The notes: generated by a model from the sequence alone, not told the origin. 64,000 nt of DNA from CAVVMA01 sp963788205 (GCA_963788205.1 CAWBGG010000007.1:1029927-1093926); one strand, 5' to 3'. Shown: positions 1 through 9,250, counted from the first letter of the stretch. Numbers and translations: made by a program.

Positions 1-317
1 CGCGACCGGCGGCCATCCGGCACAATCTCCGTCGCCGGGGCCGGCGAGCGAGTCAGCACAGGCCCCGGCGGCGGAGCCCGCAGCGGTGCTGCCAGCAGCG
101 GTGCCGTCCGCAGCGGCGGTATCCGAACCCGCGCCGGAAGCTCAGGCGGCGGGCGCGCCGGCCAACGGCACTTTGCAGGAATGTCTCGATGAAGCCGCGC
201 GCGCGCGAATCAAGGCCGCGCTGGAGGCGGCGAAAGGCAATCGGAGCACAGCCGCCAAGTCGCTCGAACGTTGATGCCACCACGCTAGGCCGGCTGATCA
301 GGCGGCTGGGATTGTAG
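1..317 (+). pseudogene. C-terminal end of a Fis-type regulator, frameshifted in its last helix
   Basis: Only the last ~105 residues lie in the window; the frame is open from base 2. A long Ala/Pro/Glu linker leads into a Fis-type DNA-binding domain (KAALEAAKGNRSTAAKSL). In this frame the protein stops at 272-274, in the middle of the recognition helix. Shifting one base at about 263-267 completes the helix as NVDATTLGRLIRRLGL and stops at 315-317, exactly as Fis domains end. Fis domains close NtrC-type sigma-54 activators and some GAF-type regulators; the sensor and any AAA+ part would lie outside the window. Because sigma-54-like promoters precede the flp genes, control of the Tad locus is an attractive guess. 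The frameshift may be an assembly error. Confidence 0.6.
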
Positions 318-363
318 CGGCGCGTTTCAGACCAGTCTCACGGCGCGCGCATCGCGCGGACCG

Positions 364-999
364 TCACACGATACAGGTCAGCATCGCGAACTGGTTCGCG
401 CCGGCGTCGCCGAAAAAGCTCCGCAGGCGGCGAAACTCTTCCATCAGCCAATCCAGGTCGGCGGGCGCCCACAGCCGCGGATAGATTCCGGCGCGCGACA
501 TCCGGACGGGATCGAAGCGGGCCTTCATCTCCGCTTCGAGATCGGCTCGCGACAATTCGTTGGCGGTCAGCGAGACTTTGGCCGGCGCCAAGTAGCGCGC
601 TGGTCCGTAGCCGAGGTCGTCGCCGAATTCCGTGCCGCCCAGCACCGCCTGACTCAGGAAGCTCGTGCCGGCTTCGGTTTCTCCACAGAGCAGATAGTGA
701 ATGCCGTGCCAGGCCTTCTCGAGCGACAGCGCCGGGCCGATCGCTGCCGGGACCGCCGGATGCGATCGGATCTGCGACTCCTGCTGCGATCGCCCCGCGC
801 GGTGCGGCGCCGTGAGGCTGACGAGTCCGTGCATGCCTTGGCCACCAGCGGTGAGACTTACGCCCAGCGACTCTTCCGCCAGCGGAGCGGTCTCGATCGC
901 GCCGTCCATTTCCAGGAGCGCCGGCGCCAGTGATGGATTGCCCACCAGGCGCGTCAGCAGATCCGGTGCGACCTGCACAAAGCGGGCGATCATCGACAT
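364..999 (-). CDS. DUF1877 (YfbM-like) family protein
   Basis: About 211 residues. The N-terminus MSMIARFVQV and the core LEKAWHGIHYLL, followed by GGTEFGDDLGYGPARYL and DLDWLMEEFRRLRSFF, are the hallmark of DUF1877/YfbM, a small soluble family of unknown function. An in-frame ATG lies 21 bases further upstream. I prefer the ATG at 999 because a strong GGAGG-type ribosome site sits directly before it and the family begins MSMI. It lies 64 bases after tadC on the same strand and may be co-transcribed with the Tad genes, but no functional link to pili is known. Confidence 0.85.
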   Translation of the reverse strand: MSMIARFVQVAPDLLTRLVGNPSLAPALLEMDGAIETAPLAEESLGVSLTAGGQGMHGLVSLTAPHRAGRSQQESQIRSHPAVPAAIGPALSLEKAWHGIHYLLCGETEAGTSFLSQAVLGGTEFGDDLGYGPARYLAPAKVSLTANELSRADLEAEMKARFDPVRMSRAGIYPRLWAPADLDWLMEEFRRLRSFFGDAGANQFAMLTCIV

Positions 1000-1063
1000 G
1001 GCTCCTCCCCTCCTCCGCAATAGGTCAGCGCGCGGCGAGCTTTGGATTGGAACGCGCCATCGC

Positions 1064-1996
1064 TCAACCGCCGCCCATGGTCGAAACGATCTGGATTAGC
1101 GCCGGACCCACGATCACCATCAACATCGCGGGCAGCACGAACAGTACCAGCGGGAAGAGAATTTTGACGGCGGTCTTCTGGGCCGCTTCTTCAGCGCGCA
1201 GGCGGCGGCGCACGCGCATCGCGTCGGAGCTGGCGTGCAGGGCCGGCGCGATCTGGGCGCCGAGTTGTTCGCTCTGGATCAGCGTAGCGGCCAGCGGCTT
1301 GATGTCCTCGACCGCGGTGCGTTCGGCGAGAGCGCGCAGCGCCACGCCCAGCGATGATCCCGAAGAGACTTCTGAAGCGACCAGCGACAGCTCGCGTCCG
1401 ATCACCTGTCCGTTACGCTCGGCCTCGCCGCCGACCACCTTGATCGCCTCGTACAGCCCCAGGCCGGCCTCGACGCAGACCACCAGCAGATCGAGCACGT
1501 CGGAAAGCTCGCGGCCGATCGCAGTCTGGCGCGCGCGGGCGCGGTTACCGAGGTAATAGCTCGGGATGAAAAAGCCGATCGCGGCCCCGGCCGCGCCGTA
1601 TCCGATCGCGGTGCTCGAGGGCTGGCCGGTGAAAATGCCGATGAACAGTCCTATCACCGCGAAGACCGCGGCTGAGCTGAACCGGATCACCTGGAAGATC
1701 TGCGGCGCAGCCGACTTGATATAGCCGGCCTGCACCAGCATCTGCACCATCTTTTCGCCCGCAGGCGTATCGGTCTTGGGCGGCGGCAGATGGCGCACGG
1801 CCCACTGCAGCAACACGCGGCCGAAGGTATCGTCAGTCTCGCCATCGAGGTTGCCCTGCGAAAGCCGCATCTTGACGGCCAAATCGGCGAGCCGATCTTC
1901 CAGCACCCGGCGCGTGCCGAACACCGCGACGTACAGCCCGATACCGGCGGCGCCGACCAGGAAGCCGAATGCCACTGTGATGAAGAGGGGATCCAT
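1064..1996 (-). CDS. tadC: Tad pilus inner-membrane platform protein TadC
   Basis: 310 residues with an N-terminal membrane segment, a soluble GspF/T2SF domain (about 130-270, including RELSDVLDLLVVCVEAGLGL) and C-terminal membrane segments (FPLVLFVLPAMLMVIVGPAL). This is the architecture of TadC, which with TadB forms the inner-membrane platform on which the TadA ATPase acts to assemble Flp pili. It follows tadB by 13 bases in the Tad operon. The start ATG at 1996 has a purine-rich stretch before it. Length and order match classic tad loci. Confidence 0.93.
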   Translation of the reverse strand: MDPLFITVAFGFLVGAAGIGLYVAVFGTRRVLEDRLADLAVKMRLSQGNLDGETDDTFGRVLLQWAVRHLPPPKTDTPAGEKMVQMLVQAGYIKSAAPQIFQVIRFSSAAVFAVIGLFIGIFTGQPSSTAIGYGAAGAAIGFFIPSYYLGNRARARQTAIGRELSDVLDLLVVCVEAGLGLYEAIKVVGGEAERNGQVIGRELSLVASEVSSGSSLGVALRALAERTAVEDIKPLAATLIQSEQLGAQIAPALHASSDAMRVRRRLRAEEAAQKTAVKILFPLVLFVLPAMLMVIVGPALIQIVSTMGGG

Positions 1997-2009
1997 CCTA
2001 ATACACCTG

Positions 2010-2963
2010 CTAGAACTTCACCTGCACGAGCTTGCGGATGGTGAGGAACGCCATCGCGTCGAGCGCGATCGCAAACTTGAGAATCTTCTGCCCGGTGGGA
2101 TCGGTGAACAGCGTTTTGGTGTACTCCGGCTGCACGAAGTAGAATGCGATGAGGACTAATATCGGCAGGAAACCGACCACCATCCCGCCCATCCGCGATT
2201 GCGCGGTGAGCGTGCGAATCTGGAGCTTCAGGCGCTGGCGGGTGCGGATCACGTCGGACAGGCGCGACACGATCGCGGCCAGCGAGCTGCCGACCTCGGT
2301 CTGCACCTTGATCGCCACCAGCAGCAGCCGCAAGTCCTCGTCCGGGACGCGCTTGAGCATGTCTTCCATCGCGCGGCTCAGGGGCAGGCCCAGGCGGACC
2401 TGCTCGAGCACGGTGCGGAACTCGCTGCCGAGCGGATCGGCGAACTCGCCCACCACGACCTGAAGGGCGCGCAGCAGGGTGTGTCCGGCCTCGAGCGACG
2501 ATTTGATCAGATCAAGCGCGAAGGGCAACTGGGCGCTGAACGCCTTGATCCGGCGGCTCTTGCGAAAGCGGATATAGAAGATCGGTATGGAGGCGAACCC
2601 GGAGCCGGCGGCGATTGCCATCAGGAAATCGCCCGACATCGCCTCGGCCGCGGCGCCCCCGGCGCCGAACAGCAGCACCATCACCAGGATCGCGTCGGAG
2701 ACCCGCACGTAGAGACCGGCCTGCCAGAGGTTCTCCTCGAGCTTGCGGATCAGGTTGAAACGGCGCATGAGCGCCGCGGCGAGCTTGCCCTGTTCGGGTT
2801 TGCGCTTGCGGGCGGTAACGTCGTCGTCATCGGCGTCGGGCCGCGACATCCGCCGCAGCAGTTCCGCGGCCTGATCGGTTGCGGAGCCGCCGCCGCCGGT
2901 GACGACGATCAGAAGCACGATGAAGATCGCGCCGAAGACTCCGCCGGCGATAACCATATCCAT
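2010..2963 (-). CDS. tadB: Tad pilus inner-membrane platform protein TadB
   Basis: About 317 residues beginning MDMVIAGGVFGAIFIVLLIV, a hydrophobic N-terminal segment. Then come further membrane segments and a T2SF domain (LPFALDLIKSSLEAGHTLLRAL) and a C-terminal hydrophobic pair (MVVGFLPILVLIAFYFV). TadB pairs with TadC in the inner-membrane platform. As the bases stand, the tadA frame runs straight through this start with no stop, giving an apparent 772-residue TadA-TadB fusion. I split them because restoring one base in tadA gives the normal tadA stop at 2970-2968, five bases before this ATG, as in ordinary tad operons. Confidence 0.85.
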   Translation of the reverse strand: MDMVIAGGVFGAIFIVLLIVVTGGGGSATDQAAELLRRMSRPDADDDDVTARKRKPEQGKLAAALMRRFNLIRKLEENLWQAGLYVRVSDAILVMVLLFGAGGAAAEAMSGDFLMAIAAGSGFASIPIFYIRFRKSRRIKAFSAQLPFALDLIKSSLEAGHTLLRALQVVVGEFADPLGSEFRTVLEQVRLGLPLSRAMEDMLKRVPDEDLRLLLVAIKVQTEVGSSLAAIVSRLSDVIRTRQRLKLQIRTLTAQSRMGGMVVGFLPILVLIAFYFVQPEYTKTLFTDPTGQKILKFAIALDAMAFLTIRKLVQVKF

Positions 2964-2967
2964 GAGC

Positions 2968-4328
2968 TTACTCGGCGGCTCTCTGGAACATTTGCGAATC
3001 GAGCCGGAAGCCGCCGCCTCGATTCGTTGCGCGTATACCGATCGGATGCCGGTGGCGCGGTACTTGCCGACCACCTTGCCCGTGTAGTTCACGCCGCTGC
3101 GCACGTACTCGAACAGGTCCTGCATCATCACCACGTCGCCTTCCATCCCGGTGATCTCGGAAATCCTCATGCATTTGCGCGTTCCGTCGGACAGCCGGCT
3201 GACGTGCACGATGATGTTCAGCGCCGAGGCGACCTGCTGGCGCATCGCGCGCTGCGGAATCGAGTAGCCCGCCAGCAGCATCATCATCTCGAGCCGGCCC
3301 AGGGACTCACGCGGGCTGTTGGCGTGGATGGTCGCGATGGAGCCGTCGTGGCCGGTCGACATGGCCTGGAGCATGTCGATGACCTCGGAGCCGCGGACCT
3401 CGCCGACGACGATCCGGTCCGGGCGCATACGCAGCGAGTTCTTGACCAGATCGCGCTGGCTGACCTCGCCCTTGCCCTCGACGTTGGCCGGCCGGGTTTC
3501 CAGCCGCACGACGTGCGGCTGCTGGAGGGAAAGCTCGGCGGAGTCTTCGATAGTGACGATCCGCTCGTCTTCCGGGATGAAGCTCGAAAGGCAGTTGAGC
3601 ATGGTGGTTTTGCCCGAGCCGGTACCACCGACCACCAGCGTGTTGAGGCGGGCGCGCACGGTCGCCTTCAAGAACTCGACCATCTCGGCGGTGATGCTCT
3701 CGCGGGAAATCAGATCCTCGATGGTGTAGCGCTTGCGGCCGAAGCGGCGAATCGAGAGCGACGGCCCGTCGATCGCCAGCGGCGGAATGATCGCATTGAT
3801 ACGCGAGCCGTCGGGCAAGCGCGCATCGACCATCGGCGAGGACTCGTCCACGCGCCGGCCGACCTGCGAAACGATGCGGTCGATGATCAACAGCAGGTGC
3901 GCGTCGTCCTGAAAGGTTACGTCGGTGCGATGCAGCTTGCCCAGGCGCTCGACAAAGACGTGGCCGTGTCCGTTGACCAGAATGTCGGTGATCTCGTCGT
4001 CCCACAGCAGCGGTTCCAGCGGCCCCAGCCCGAGCAGTTCGTTCTTGATCTCCTCGACCAGCCGGCTGCGATCGTGATCGGTGAGCAGGCGCCCCTCAGC
4101 GTCGAGCAACTCGTTGATCGCAGCGCCGATCTTGCTGGAGGCCACCGCCGGATCGAGGTTCTCGAGCTTGGCGACATCGAGCGTCTCGAACAGGCGATTG
4201 TGCACGTCGAGCTTGAGTTGGCGGAAGCCCTCGGCCAGGGCGTCCTTGGCCGGGCGCTTGGGTGCGCCGAGCGAACGCTGCTGGGAGGGGGCAACGCCGT
4301 TGTTGGAGATGCGATCAGACAGTTTCAT
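2968..4328 (-). CDS. tadA: Tad/Flp pilus assembly ATPase TadA (CpaF), frameshifted near its C-terminus
   Basis: Secretion ATPase that powers Flp pilus assembly. Visible motifs: Walker A GGTGSGKTT (about 234-242), Walker B-like RPDRIVVGEVRGSE (about 302-315), and the His box STGHDGSIATIHANSP. The frame should end in GFRLDSQMFQRAAE and a TAA at 2970-2968, the usual CpaF-type tail. A missing G in the GGCGGCGGC tract near 3009-3017 throws it into the tadB frame instead. Corrected length is about 453 residues, normal for the family. It starts three bases after the tadZ stop. Whether the shift is real (a TadA-TadB fusion) or a sequencing slip in a GC repeat cannot be told here; the latter is likelier. 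Confidence 0.9.
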
Positions 4329-4331
4329 CGT

Positions 4332-5582
4332 TCAGGCCTTGGCCGAAGCCTCGCGGCCGCGTGAAGAGCCCAGCGCGTCGCGCAGCCGCGAAAACAACTT
4401 GGTGGCGGCCGGCTGCTCGCTCGGTGCGGCGCTGCTGGGCGACGCGAGCCTTGCGACCAGCTCGTCCACGGAGCGGGCCAGCGCCGAGTTGGGCGCCGCC
4501 TGCCACAGGTCCTGTCCTCTGAGCTGCACGCGCTCGATCGCCTTGTCGTCGCGCGGAATTTTGGCGAACAGCGGACGGCCCAGCGTGTTGCTGAGCTGGG
4601 CTTCGCTGATCGGATGCTGGGTCGAGTACCGGCTGAGCACGTAGGTGGGCTCGACGCTGTTGATGCCCAGGCGGCTGAACAGCTCGACGAACCGCCAGGC
4701 GCAGCGCGCCGCGGCGATCGACTGATCGATTACATAGAGCAGGCGGTCCGAGCGCTCCCAGGCGGCGACCGTGGTCGCGTTGACGAAGCTGCCGCAATCG
4801 ACCAGCACCAGGTCGAACAACTGGCGCATCAGGTCGAGCACGGCCCCGACCGTCACGTCCGAGATCAGTTCGCTGTCCTCGATGCGTTTGGGGGCGGCGA
4901 GCAGATAAATGCCCGATGGATGCTTGGTCAGTGCGGATTCGAGTTGAATCGAGTCGAGTTTCTTTTCGGGGTCGGCCACGTCCATGATCGAACGCGCCGG
5001 CTCGACGTTCAGATAGATCGCGAGTCCGCCGGTCTGCAGATCGAGATCGATCAGACCGACGCGCTTGTCCTGTGAATGGCGCGCCGAGAGCCCCAGATTG
5101 GCGCACAGCGAGGTGACTCCGACGCCGCCGACGGTGCTCGCCAGCGAAACGATCAGCCCGCCGGCCTGGCGTTCGGCGCGGCGGCGCGCCTCACTGATCT
5201 TGAGCAGCGCGCGAGTCGCGTCGCCGGTGTCGAGCGGGAGGAAGAGCAGCTCATCGGCCCCGGCGCGCAGCACGCGGCGCATCAAATTCGGCGCGCGCTC
5301 GGCCAACAGCGCGAACAGGATCGGGCGGGGCGATTGCGCGGCCTGGTTGTGCACATACTCCAGCGGCAGCTCTTCTTCGCCGCCGAAGATCACCATCTCA
5401 ACGTCGGCCGGAGCGCCGCCGTTGCCGGCGGCAGACGCCCGGGGCGTAGTCTCGAACACCTCGAGCTGGGGATCGGGCAGCGCGGCCAGTGCGCGCTTGA
5501 TCTCCGCCCGCCGCGCCTCGTCCTCACCGACCAGCAGGATCCTCAGCGCTCCGCTGCGTTCCTCGCTTTTGGCATTTAGCAC
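4332..5582 (-). CDS. tadZ: Tad pilus localisation protein TadZ/CpaE (ParA/MinD-like) with degenerate Walker A
   Basis: 416 residues: an N-terminal receiver-like (ARD) domain (about 12-125, RILLVGEDEARRAEIKRAL) and a MinD/ParA-like ATPase domain (about 142-385). The P-loop position reads STVGGVGVTS (149-158), where the standard deviant Walker A is KGGVGKTS. Both the signature lysine and the P-loop lysine are replaced. Other landmarks remain, such as VGLIDLDLQTGG and DLVLVDCGSF. TadZ marks the pilus assembly site at the pole. A weakened P-loop is known in some TadZ/CpaE proteins, so this one may bind nucleotide poorly or not at all. It lies between rcpA and tadA, the usual place. Confidence 0.9.
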   Translation of the reverse strand: MLNAKSEERSGALRILLVGEDEARRAEIKRALAALPDPQLEVFETTPRASAAGNGGAPADVEMVIFGGEEELPLEYVHNQAAQSPRPILFALLAERAPNLMRRVLRAGADELLFLPLDTGDATRALLKISEARRRAERQAGGLIVSLASTVGGVGVTSLCANLGLSARHSQDKRVGLIDLDLQTGGLAIYLNVEPARSIMDVADPEKKLDSIQLESALTKHPSGIYLLAAPKRIEDSELISDVTVGAVLDLMRQLFDLVLVDCGSFVNATTVAAWERSDRLLYVIDQSIAAARCAWRFVELFSRLGINSVEPTYVLSRYSTQHPISEAQLSNTLGRPLFAKIPRDDKAIERVQLRGQDLWQAAPNSALARSVDELVARLASPSSAAPSEQPAATKLFSRLRDALGSSRGREASAKA

Positions 5583-5616
5583 GGACCTTCTCTCCTCACG
5601 CCCACCCTGAAACCCG

Positions 5617-7497
5617 CTAGAACCTTGGCCGGCTCACGTCAGGCGTGGCCAGGCGCTGGGTCTTGATGTCGTCCGCGGTCAGGTCCTGGACGGGATACTG
5701 GACCTCGGCTCCGGCCGGCAGCGCGCCAACGATTTGCGGCGTCACGCTCATCACCAGCTCGGTCTTGTCATCCGAGTAGCCCTTGACGCTGAAGAACGCA
5801 CCGAGCCAGGGGATGTCGCCGAGGTAGGGAACCTTGTTGACGGTCTGGGTTTTCTGATGCAACAGCAGGCCGGCGATGATCAGGGTCTGGTTCTCCTTCA
5901 TCCTGACCACAGTTTCGGCACGCCGCGTGATGAAGGCCGGGACCGTAAAGCCGAACATCTGCACGCCCTGAGCGAAATCAGGCTGCGAGACCTCGGGCTT
6001 TACCACCAGCTCGATGTCGCGCTTGCCGACCACGGTGGGGATGAAAAGCACCGAGGTGCCGTACTGCTTGAACACGATCGTCGTGTTGAGCGCCTGGGCC
6101 AGCACGATCGGAATTTCGCCGCCTTCAAGGAACTTGGCTTCCTGGCCCGAGTTGGCCAGCAGATGCGGCTCGGCCAGAATGCGCCCCATCTGATGCTGTT
6201 CCAGATACTGGAAGAAGCCGTTGCCGATGAAGTTGCCGGCATCATAGGAAAGCCCGTAGGTCAGGTTGGTGGAAAGCAGCAACGGAATCAGTTGGCCGCC
6301 GAGCGGCAGGATTCCGCCGCTGGTCGATCCGTTCGATCCGCCGGACGAAAGACTGCTGGTACCCGTATATTGGGTGGCGACCGCGCCTGGCAGCCCGACC
6401 AGCGAGACGCCCGAACCCGGGATCGCGCCGCTCAAGTTGATGCCCTGGTTCTCGATCCGGCTGCGATTCAACTCCGCCACGGTGCAGTTGAGCAGCACCT
6501 GCTGATGGCCGGTCTGCTCGATTCGCACCTCCCGTTCTTCGTAATGACCCTGATTGTCCCACACCGCCAGGGTCGTGAAGCCCGGCTTGTGGCCGATGAG
6601 CATCAGTTGATGAGGACTGATCACCTGCAGGTCAGCGATACTGGTGTCGGCGATCGAAACCCGCCGCAACCGCTCCTGAAAATCGAATACGCGCGAGGTG
6701 CCGAACATCATCGTGATCGCATCGTCGGGCAAATAGTGAGTGCCGGTGGCTTCGGCCTCGGCGGATGCGGCGCGCAGCGCCTCGCCGCGCGGGTCGGTCC
6801 CGAACTGCTGCGAGAGCATCGGATTGGGCGCCGTATGGCCCAGAGTGAAGCGGCCGGTGATCTGGTCGGAATCCTCCGGATTGCGGACCGCAGCGTTGCT
6901 GATCGACGGCGCGACCGCCGCAGGCCCGGCCGCCGGCGTCAGGGGCACAACCGCCGACGATGGCGAGCTGGGCGACGAACTTGGCGCTATGGGCGAAGAT
7001 GCCGGCGGATCGCCAGCCGCGGTCGCGACCCCAGGCTTGGCTGGTCCCGTGCCGGGATCGAGCGGAGCCATGGCCGGTGCGCTATGCGAGCCGGCAGCAG
7101 TAGCCGCGCCCGCGTCGGCGAAGGCGGGCGGCGCCGAGCCGCCTCCGGCCAACGGATCGGCGGGATTGGTGGCCGCGAGCACCGTCACGGTGTAGCTCTC
7201 GACGTGGCCGTCGGCCATCTTGATGCGAACTTCTTCAGTGCCCGCATCGGCGCCGAGCACCAGCACGCTGCCGTCGGGCTGCACGTTGACGATCAGCGCG
7301 CCAGGATTGTCGATCGATTTGACTTCGGGACGGCTGTCGGGGCTCGCGCCCTTGATGACGTAAGTCGCGCCGCGATTGATCGAGATGACCGGGCCAGCCG
7401 GAGTTTCGGCGGCATTTACCCAGCGCGCCTGCATCGCCAGCAGGCCCGCGGCCAGCGTCCAGCCGATGATTTCGCACCATTCACGCCGTGATTTCAT
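5617..7497 (-). CDS. cpaC: Tad pilus outer-membrane secretin CpaC/RcpA
   Basis: 626 residues with a signal peptide-like N-terminus (WTLAAGLLAMQARWVNAAE). A first pilus-secretin N domain (about 38-105) is followed by a long Ala/Pro/Ser-rich linker (about 112-215) and a second N domain (about 255-330, DFQERLRRVSIADTSIADLQ). The secretin core lies at about 430-605, including ARRAETVVRMKENQTLIIAG read as RRAETVVRMKENQTLIIAG and VPYLGDIPWLGAFF. It forms the outer-membrane channel for the Flp pilus. Two N domains and the low-complexity linker make it longer than a typical CpaC of about 480-550 residues. It lies between cpaB and tadZ. Confidence 0.92.
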   Translation of the reverse strand: MKSRREWCEIIGWTLAAGLLAMQARWVNAAETPAGPVISINRGATYVIKGASPDSRPEVKSIDNPGALIVNVQPDGSVLVLGADAGTEEVRIKMADGHVESYTVTVLAATNPADPLAGGGSAPPAFADAGAATAAGSHSAPAMAPLDPGTGPAKPGVATAAGDPPASSPIAPSSSPSSPSSAVVPLTPAAGPAAVAPSISNAAVRNPEDSDQITGRFTLGHTAPNPMLSQQFGTDPRGEALRAASAEAEATGTHYLPDDAITMMFGTSRVFDFQERLRRVSIADTSIADLQVISPHQLMLIGHKPGFTTLAVWDNQGHYEEREVRIEQTGHQQVLLNCTVAELNRSRIENQGINLSGAIPGSGVSLVGLPGAVATQYTGTSSLSSGGSNGSTSGGILPLGGQLIPLLLSTNLTYGLSYDAGNFIGNGFFQYLEQHQMGRILAEPHLLANSGQEAKFLEGGEIPIVLAQALNTTIVFKQYGTSVLFIPTVVGKRDIELVVKPEVSQPDFAQGVQMFGFTVPAFITRRAETVVRMKENQTLIIAGLLLHQKTQTVNKVPYLGDIPWLGAFFSVKGYSDDKTELVMSVTPQIVGALPAGAEVQYPVQDLTADDIKTQRLATPDVSRPRF

Positions 7498-7530
7498 GTT
7501 CGTTTAACCTCAGCTTGATCCGCATCGCCC

Positions 7531-8607
7531 TTACGGCACGTCGATAGTCTTCGGGATGGGCGCGAATGACGCCCGGCTGTCTTCGGGAGAAAGGGGCCCG
7601 GCGTGAGTGGGGATGGGGGCTTCGCCGCCGGGCGGCGGCTGCATCAGCGGCGGGCCAGCCGGATTGTCGCCGTCACTGGCGGCCTGCGGCTCGGCCAGCA
7701 CGCTGTCTTCCTCCGCCGCGCCGGATCGGCTGCGGTTGGAGGTCGGACCCATCGCTGCCTGGCGGACAAACGAGACCGATTGGCGGCTCTTGCCGTCGCG
7801 CATGATTTCGATCTGGACCGTCGGCCTTACGTGCACCGGAATCGCCTCATGGCCGAGCGCCGGCTGCTGCGCGATTACCGGCATTCCGAGGTGCGTGCCC
7901 ATCAGCACGGTTTCGAGATCGGCACCGGCGGTGACCACGAACTTGTCGTCGTTGTAGTTGCGCATCGCCAGCCGCAGGGAGCCCTCGTGGCTTGCGAGCG
8001 CAAGTTTTTCGGCGTCTTGCGGAGTCACTAGCAGGGTGATGACCCTGACGACTTCGGGCTCGTCTTTCTTGCCCTCGATCTCCTGGGCGACGGCGAGCAC
8101 CTCGACATTCTGGAGCACGATCTTGGCGATGGTTTTGCCGTTGGTGCCCTCGCCGCGGTTCATCGCGGCCAGCACGTCGACCCGGGCATGGGGAAGAACA
8201 AAGCCGGCGATATCGCTGACTTCGTCGACCGGCACCGACACCGCGCGCATCCCGGGCGGGATCAGCAGAGGCATCACGCCGGCACTCTTGTCACCGGTGA
8301 AAAGCTTGGCGACGACCAGCGGCTCGTTCTCGACCATCGAACTTTTGACGAAGGCGTTGAGGGCGCCGGAGGCGTCGGTGAGGGCGCCGGGGGGAATGCT
8401 GTCGCGCGACCAGCGCGCCATCTTCACCGCGGTGGCGTCGATTTTGGCCCCGAGCGGCAGATCGTGCGCGGCCACGACGATCTCACAGGTCGAAGCCTTG
8501 GCCTCGCGGACCTCGGCCTCGCGCTTCTTTAGCGCTGAGTAGACCAGCACCGAAGCGAGGAGCGCGGCTACTCCGGCGAGTACCACGAATGCTACAGGTC
8601 GTTTCAT
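7531..8607 (-). CDS. cpaB: Flp pilus assembly protein CpaB/RcpC (SAF domain)
   Basis: 358 residues: one N-terminal transmembrane helix (VAFVVLAGVAALLASVLVYS), then a SAF domain (about 42-105, IVVAAHDLPLGAKIDATAVK) and the RcpC/CpaB domain (about 110-235, GMRAVSVPVDEVSDIAGFVLPHARVDVL, cited here only in part). The tail is Pro/Ser/Ala rich. CpaB sits in the periplasm and helps the secretin. The ATG is preceded by GGGAGGAAGG, an excellent ribosome site. First gene of the assembly block, after the pilin genes. Confidence 0.92.
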   Translation of the reverse strand: MKRPVAFVVLAGVAALLASVLVYSALKKREAEVREAKASTCEIVVAAHDLPLGAKIDATAVKMARWSRDSIPPGALTDASGALNAFVKSSMVENEPLVVAKLFTGDKSAGVMPLLIPPGMRAVSVPVDEVSDIAGFVLPHARVDVLAAMNRGEGTNGKTIAKIVLQNVEVLAVAQEIEGKKDEPEVVRVITLLVTPQDAEKLALASHEGSLRLAMRNYNDDKFVVTAGADLETVLMGTHLGMPVIAQQPALGHEAIPVHVRPTVQIEIMRDGKSRQSVSFVRQAAMGPTSNRSRSGAAEEDSVLAEPQAASDGDNPAGPPLMQPPPGGEAPIPTHAGPLSPEDSRASFAPIPKTIDVP

Positions 8608-8980
8608 TTGCCTTCCTCCCGTTGGCCCTCCCGCTCAACCTTGTGGTCGGCGCTGAATCATCGGCCTCAGCTATTGCTCAAGCCTGGCCTCCGCGTATGA
8701 CGTGCCGGCTGATTCTGCGATGTGACCCGGAGAGCGGCGCTTGGCCGCCAGGCGCGATTTGGCCTTGCGCGATAGAATGGGGCATGAGGCGCCGAGTCCA
8801 GGGCGAACCCGAAGGTCGCCGCCTCGGCGCCGATTCCGGCCCGTTGCCGCGCGGACCATCCGCTCCACGCGCCAACCGGCGTCCCGTTCGGAATCCAATG
8901 CACTTTCCACCATCAACCTCCCCACCCTGCTTGCCTGTATGCTCGTAGCCGTCGGCTTCGGAGCAGGCCCTACAATCCGT
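8608..8980. other. Gap between flp1 and cpaB
   Basis: About 370 bases with no gene I can support. Open frames on both strands show no ribosome site and read as Arg/Pro-rich noise. I see no clear terminator. If the pilins and assembly genes form one transcript, this would be an unusually long spacer, perhaps where pilin mRNA is separated from the assembly genes. Confidence 0.4.
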
Positions 8981-9148
8981 TCAGAAACCGATCACAGTGT
9001 TGATCGTCTGGCCGATGAAATTCCCGACCTGCTGGTAGCCCGTGAAGAGGGCGATGATCGCCACCCCGGCAATCACCAGCGCGTACTCAGCCATACTCTG
9101 CCCGCTCGCTTGCCGAAGACGTGCCCAAAGCCGCTCTGGAACTTTCAT
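8981..9148 (-). CDS. flp: Flp-type pilin, divergent paralogue
   Basis: 55 residues starting MKVPERLWARLRQ. The processing motif is GQSMAEYALVIAGVAIIALF: cleavage is expected after the Gly, with the Glu-Tyr pair at +5/+6 that marks Flp prepilins. It differs from the two upstream copies across most of its length, for example VIAGVAIIALFTGYQQVG against LILSAVAVVAFLTYKSLG, so it may be a minor or structural variant subunit. I chose the internal ATG with GAAGGT before it rather than a longer frame that begins with Arg/Pro-rich noise. Confidence 0.88.
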   Translation of the reverse strand: MKVPERLWARLRQASGQSMAEYALVIAGVAIIALFTGYQQVGNFIGQTINTVIGF

Positions 9149-9250
9149 CTGTGGTACCTTCGCACGTCTGCGTGACCGGCAGCGGGAAGGGGTGCTTCCC
9201 GCCGCCGGCCTCAATTTCGGCCGCCACGTGGGCGGCCGGTTGTCATCGTC

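Noticed and set aside
2010..4328. A genuine TadA-TadB fusion protein
   Set aside because: Restoring one G gives the normal TadA tail, a stop and a normal TadB start five bases later, so a base slip is the simpler explanation.
2199..4364. Long plus-strand frame opposite tadA/tadB (721 codons), and a similar one opposite the surface repeats (50180-52861)
   Set aside because: His/Arg/Ala-rich shadows of real minus-strand genes, produced by high GC and codon bias; no domains and no ribosome sites.
9149..9180. A third sigma-54-like site before the divergent flp gene (GGTCACGCAGACGTGC)
   Set aside because: It shares GACGTGC with the two good sites, but GG and GC are 12 bases apart instead of 10, which sigma-54 does not tolerate.
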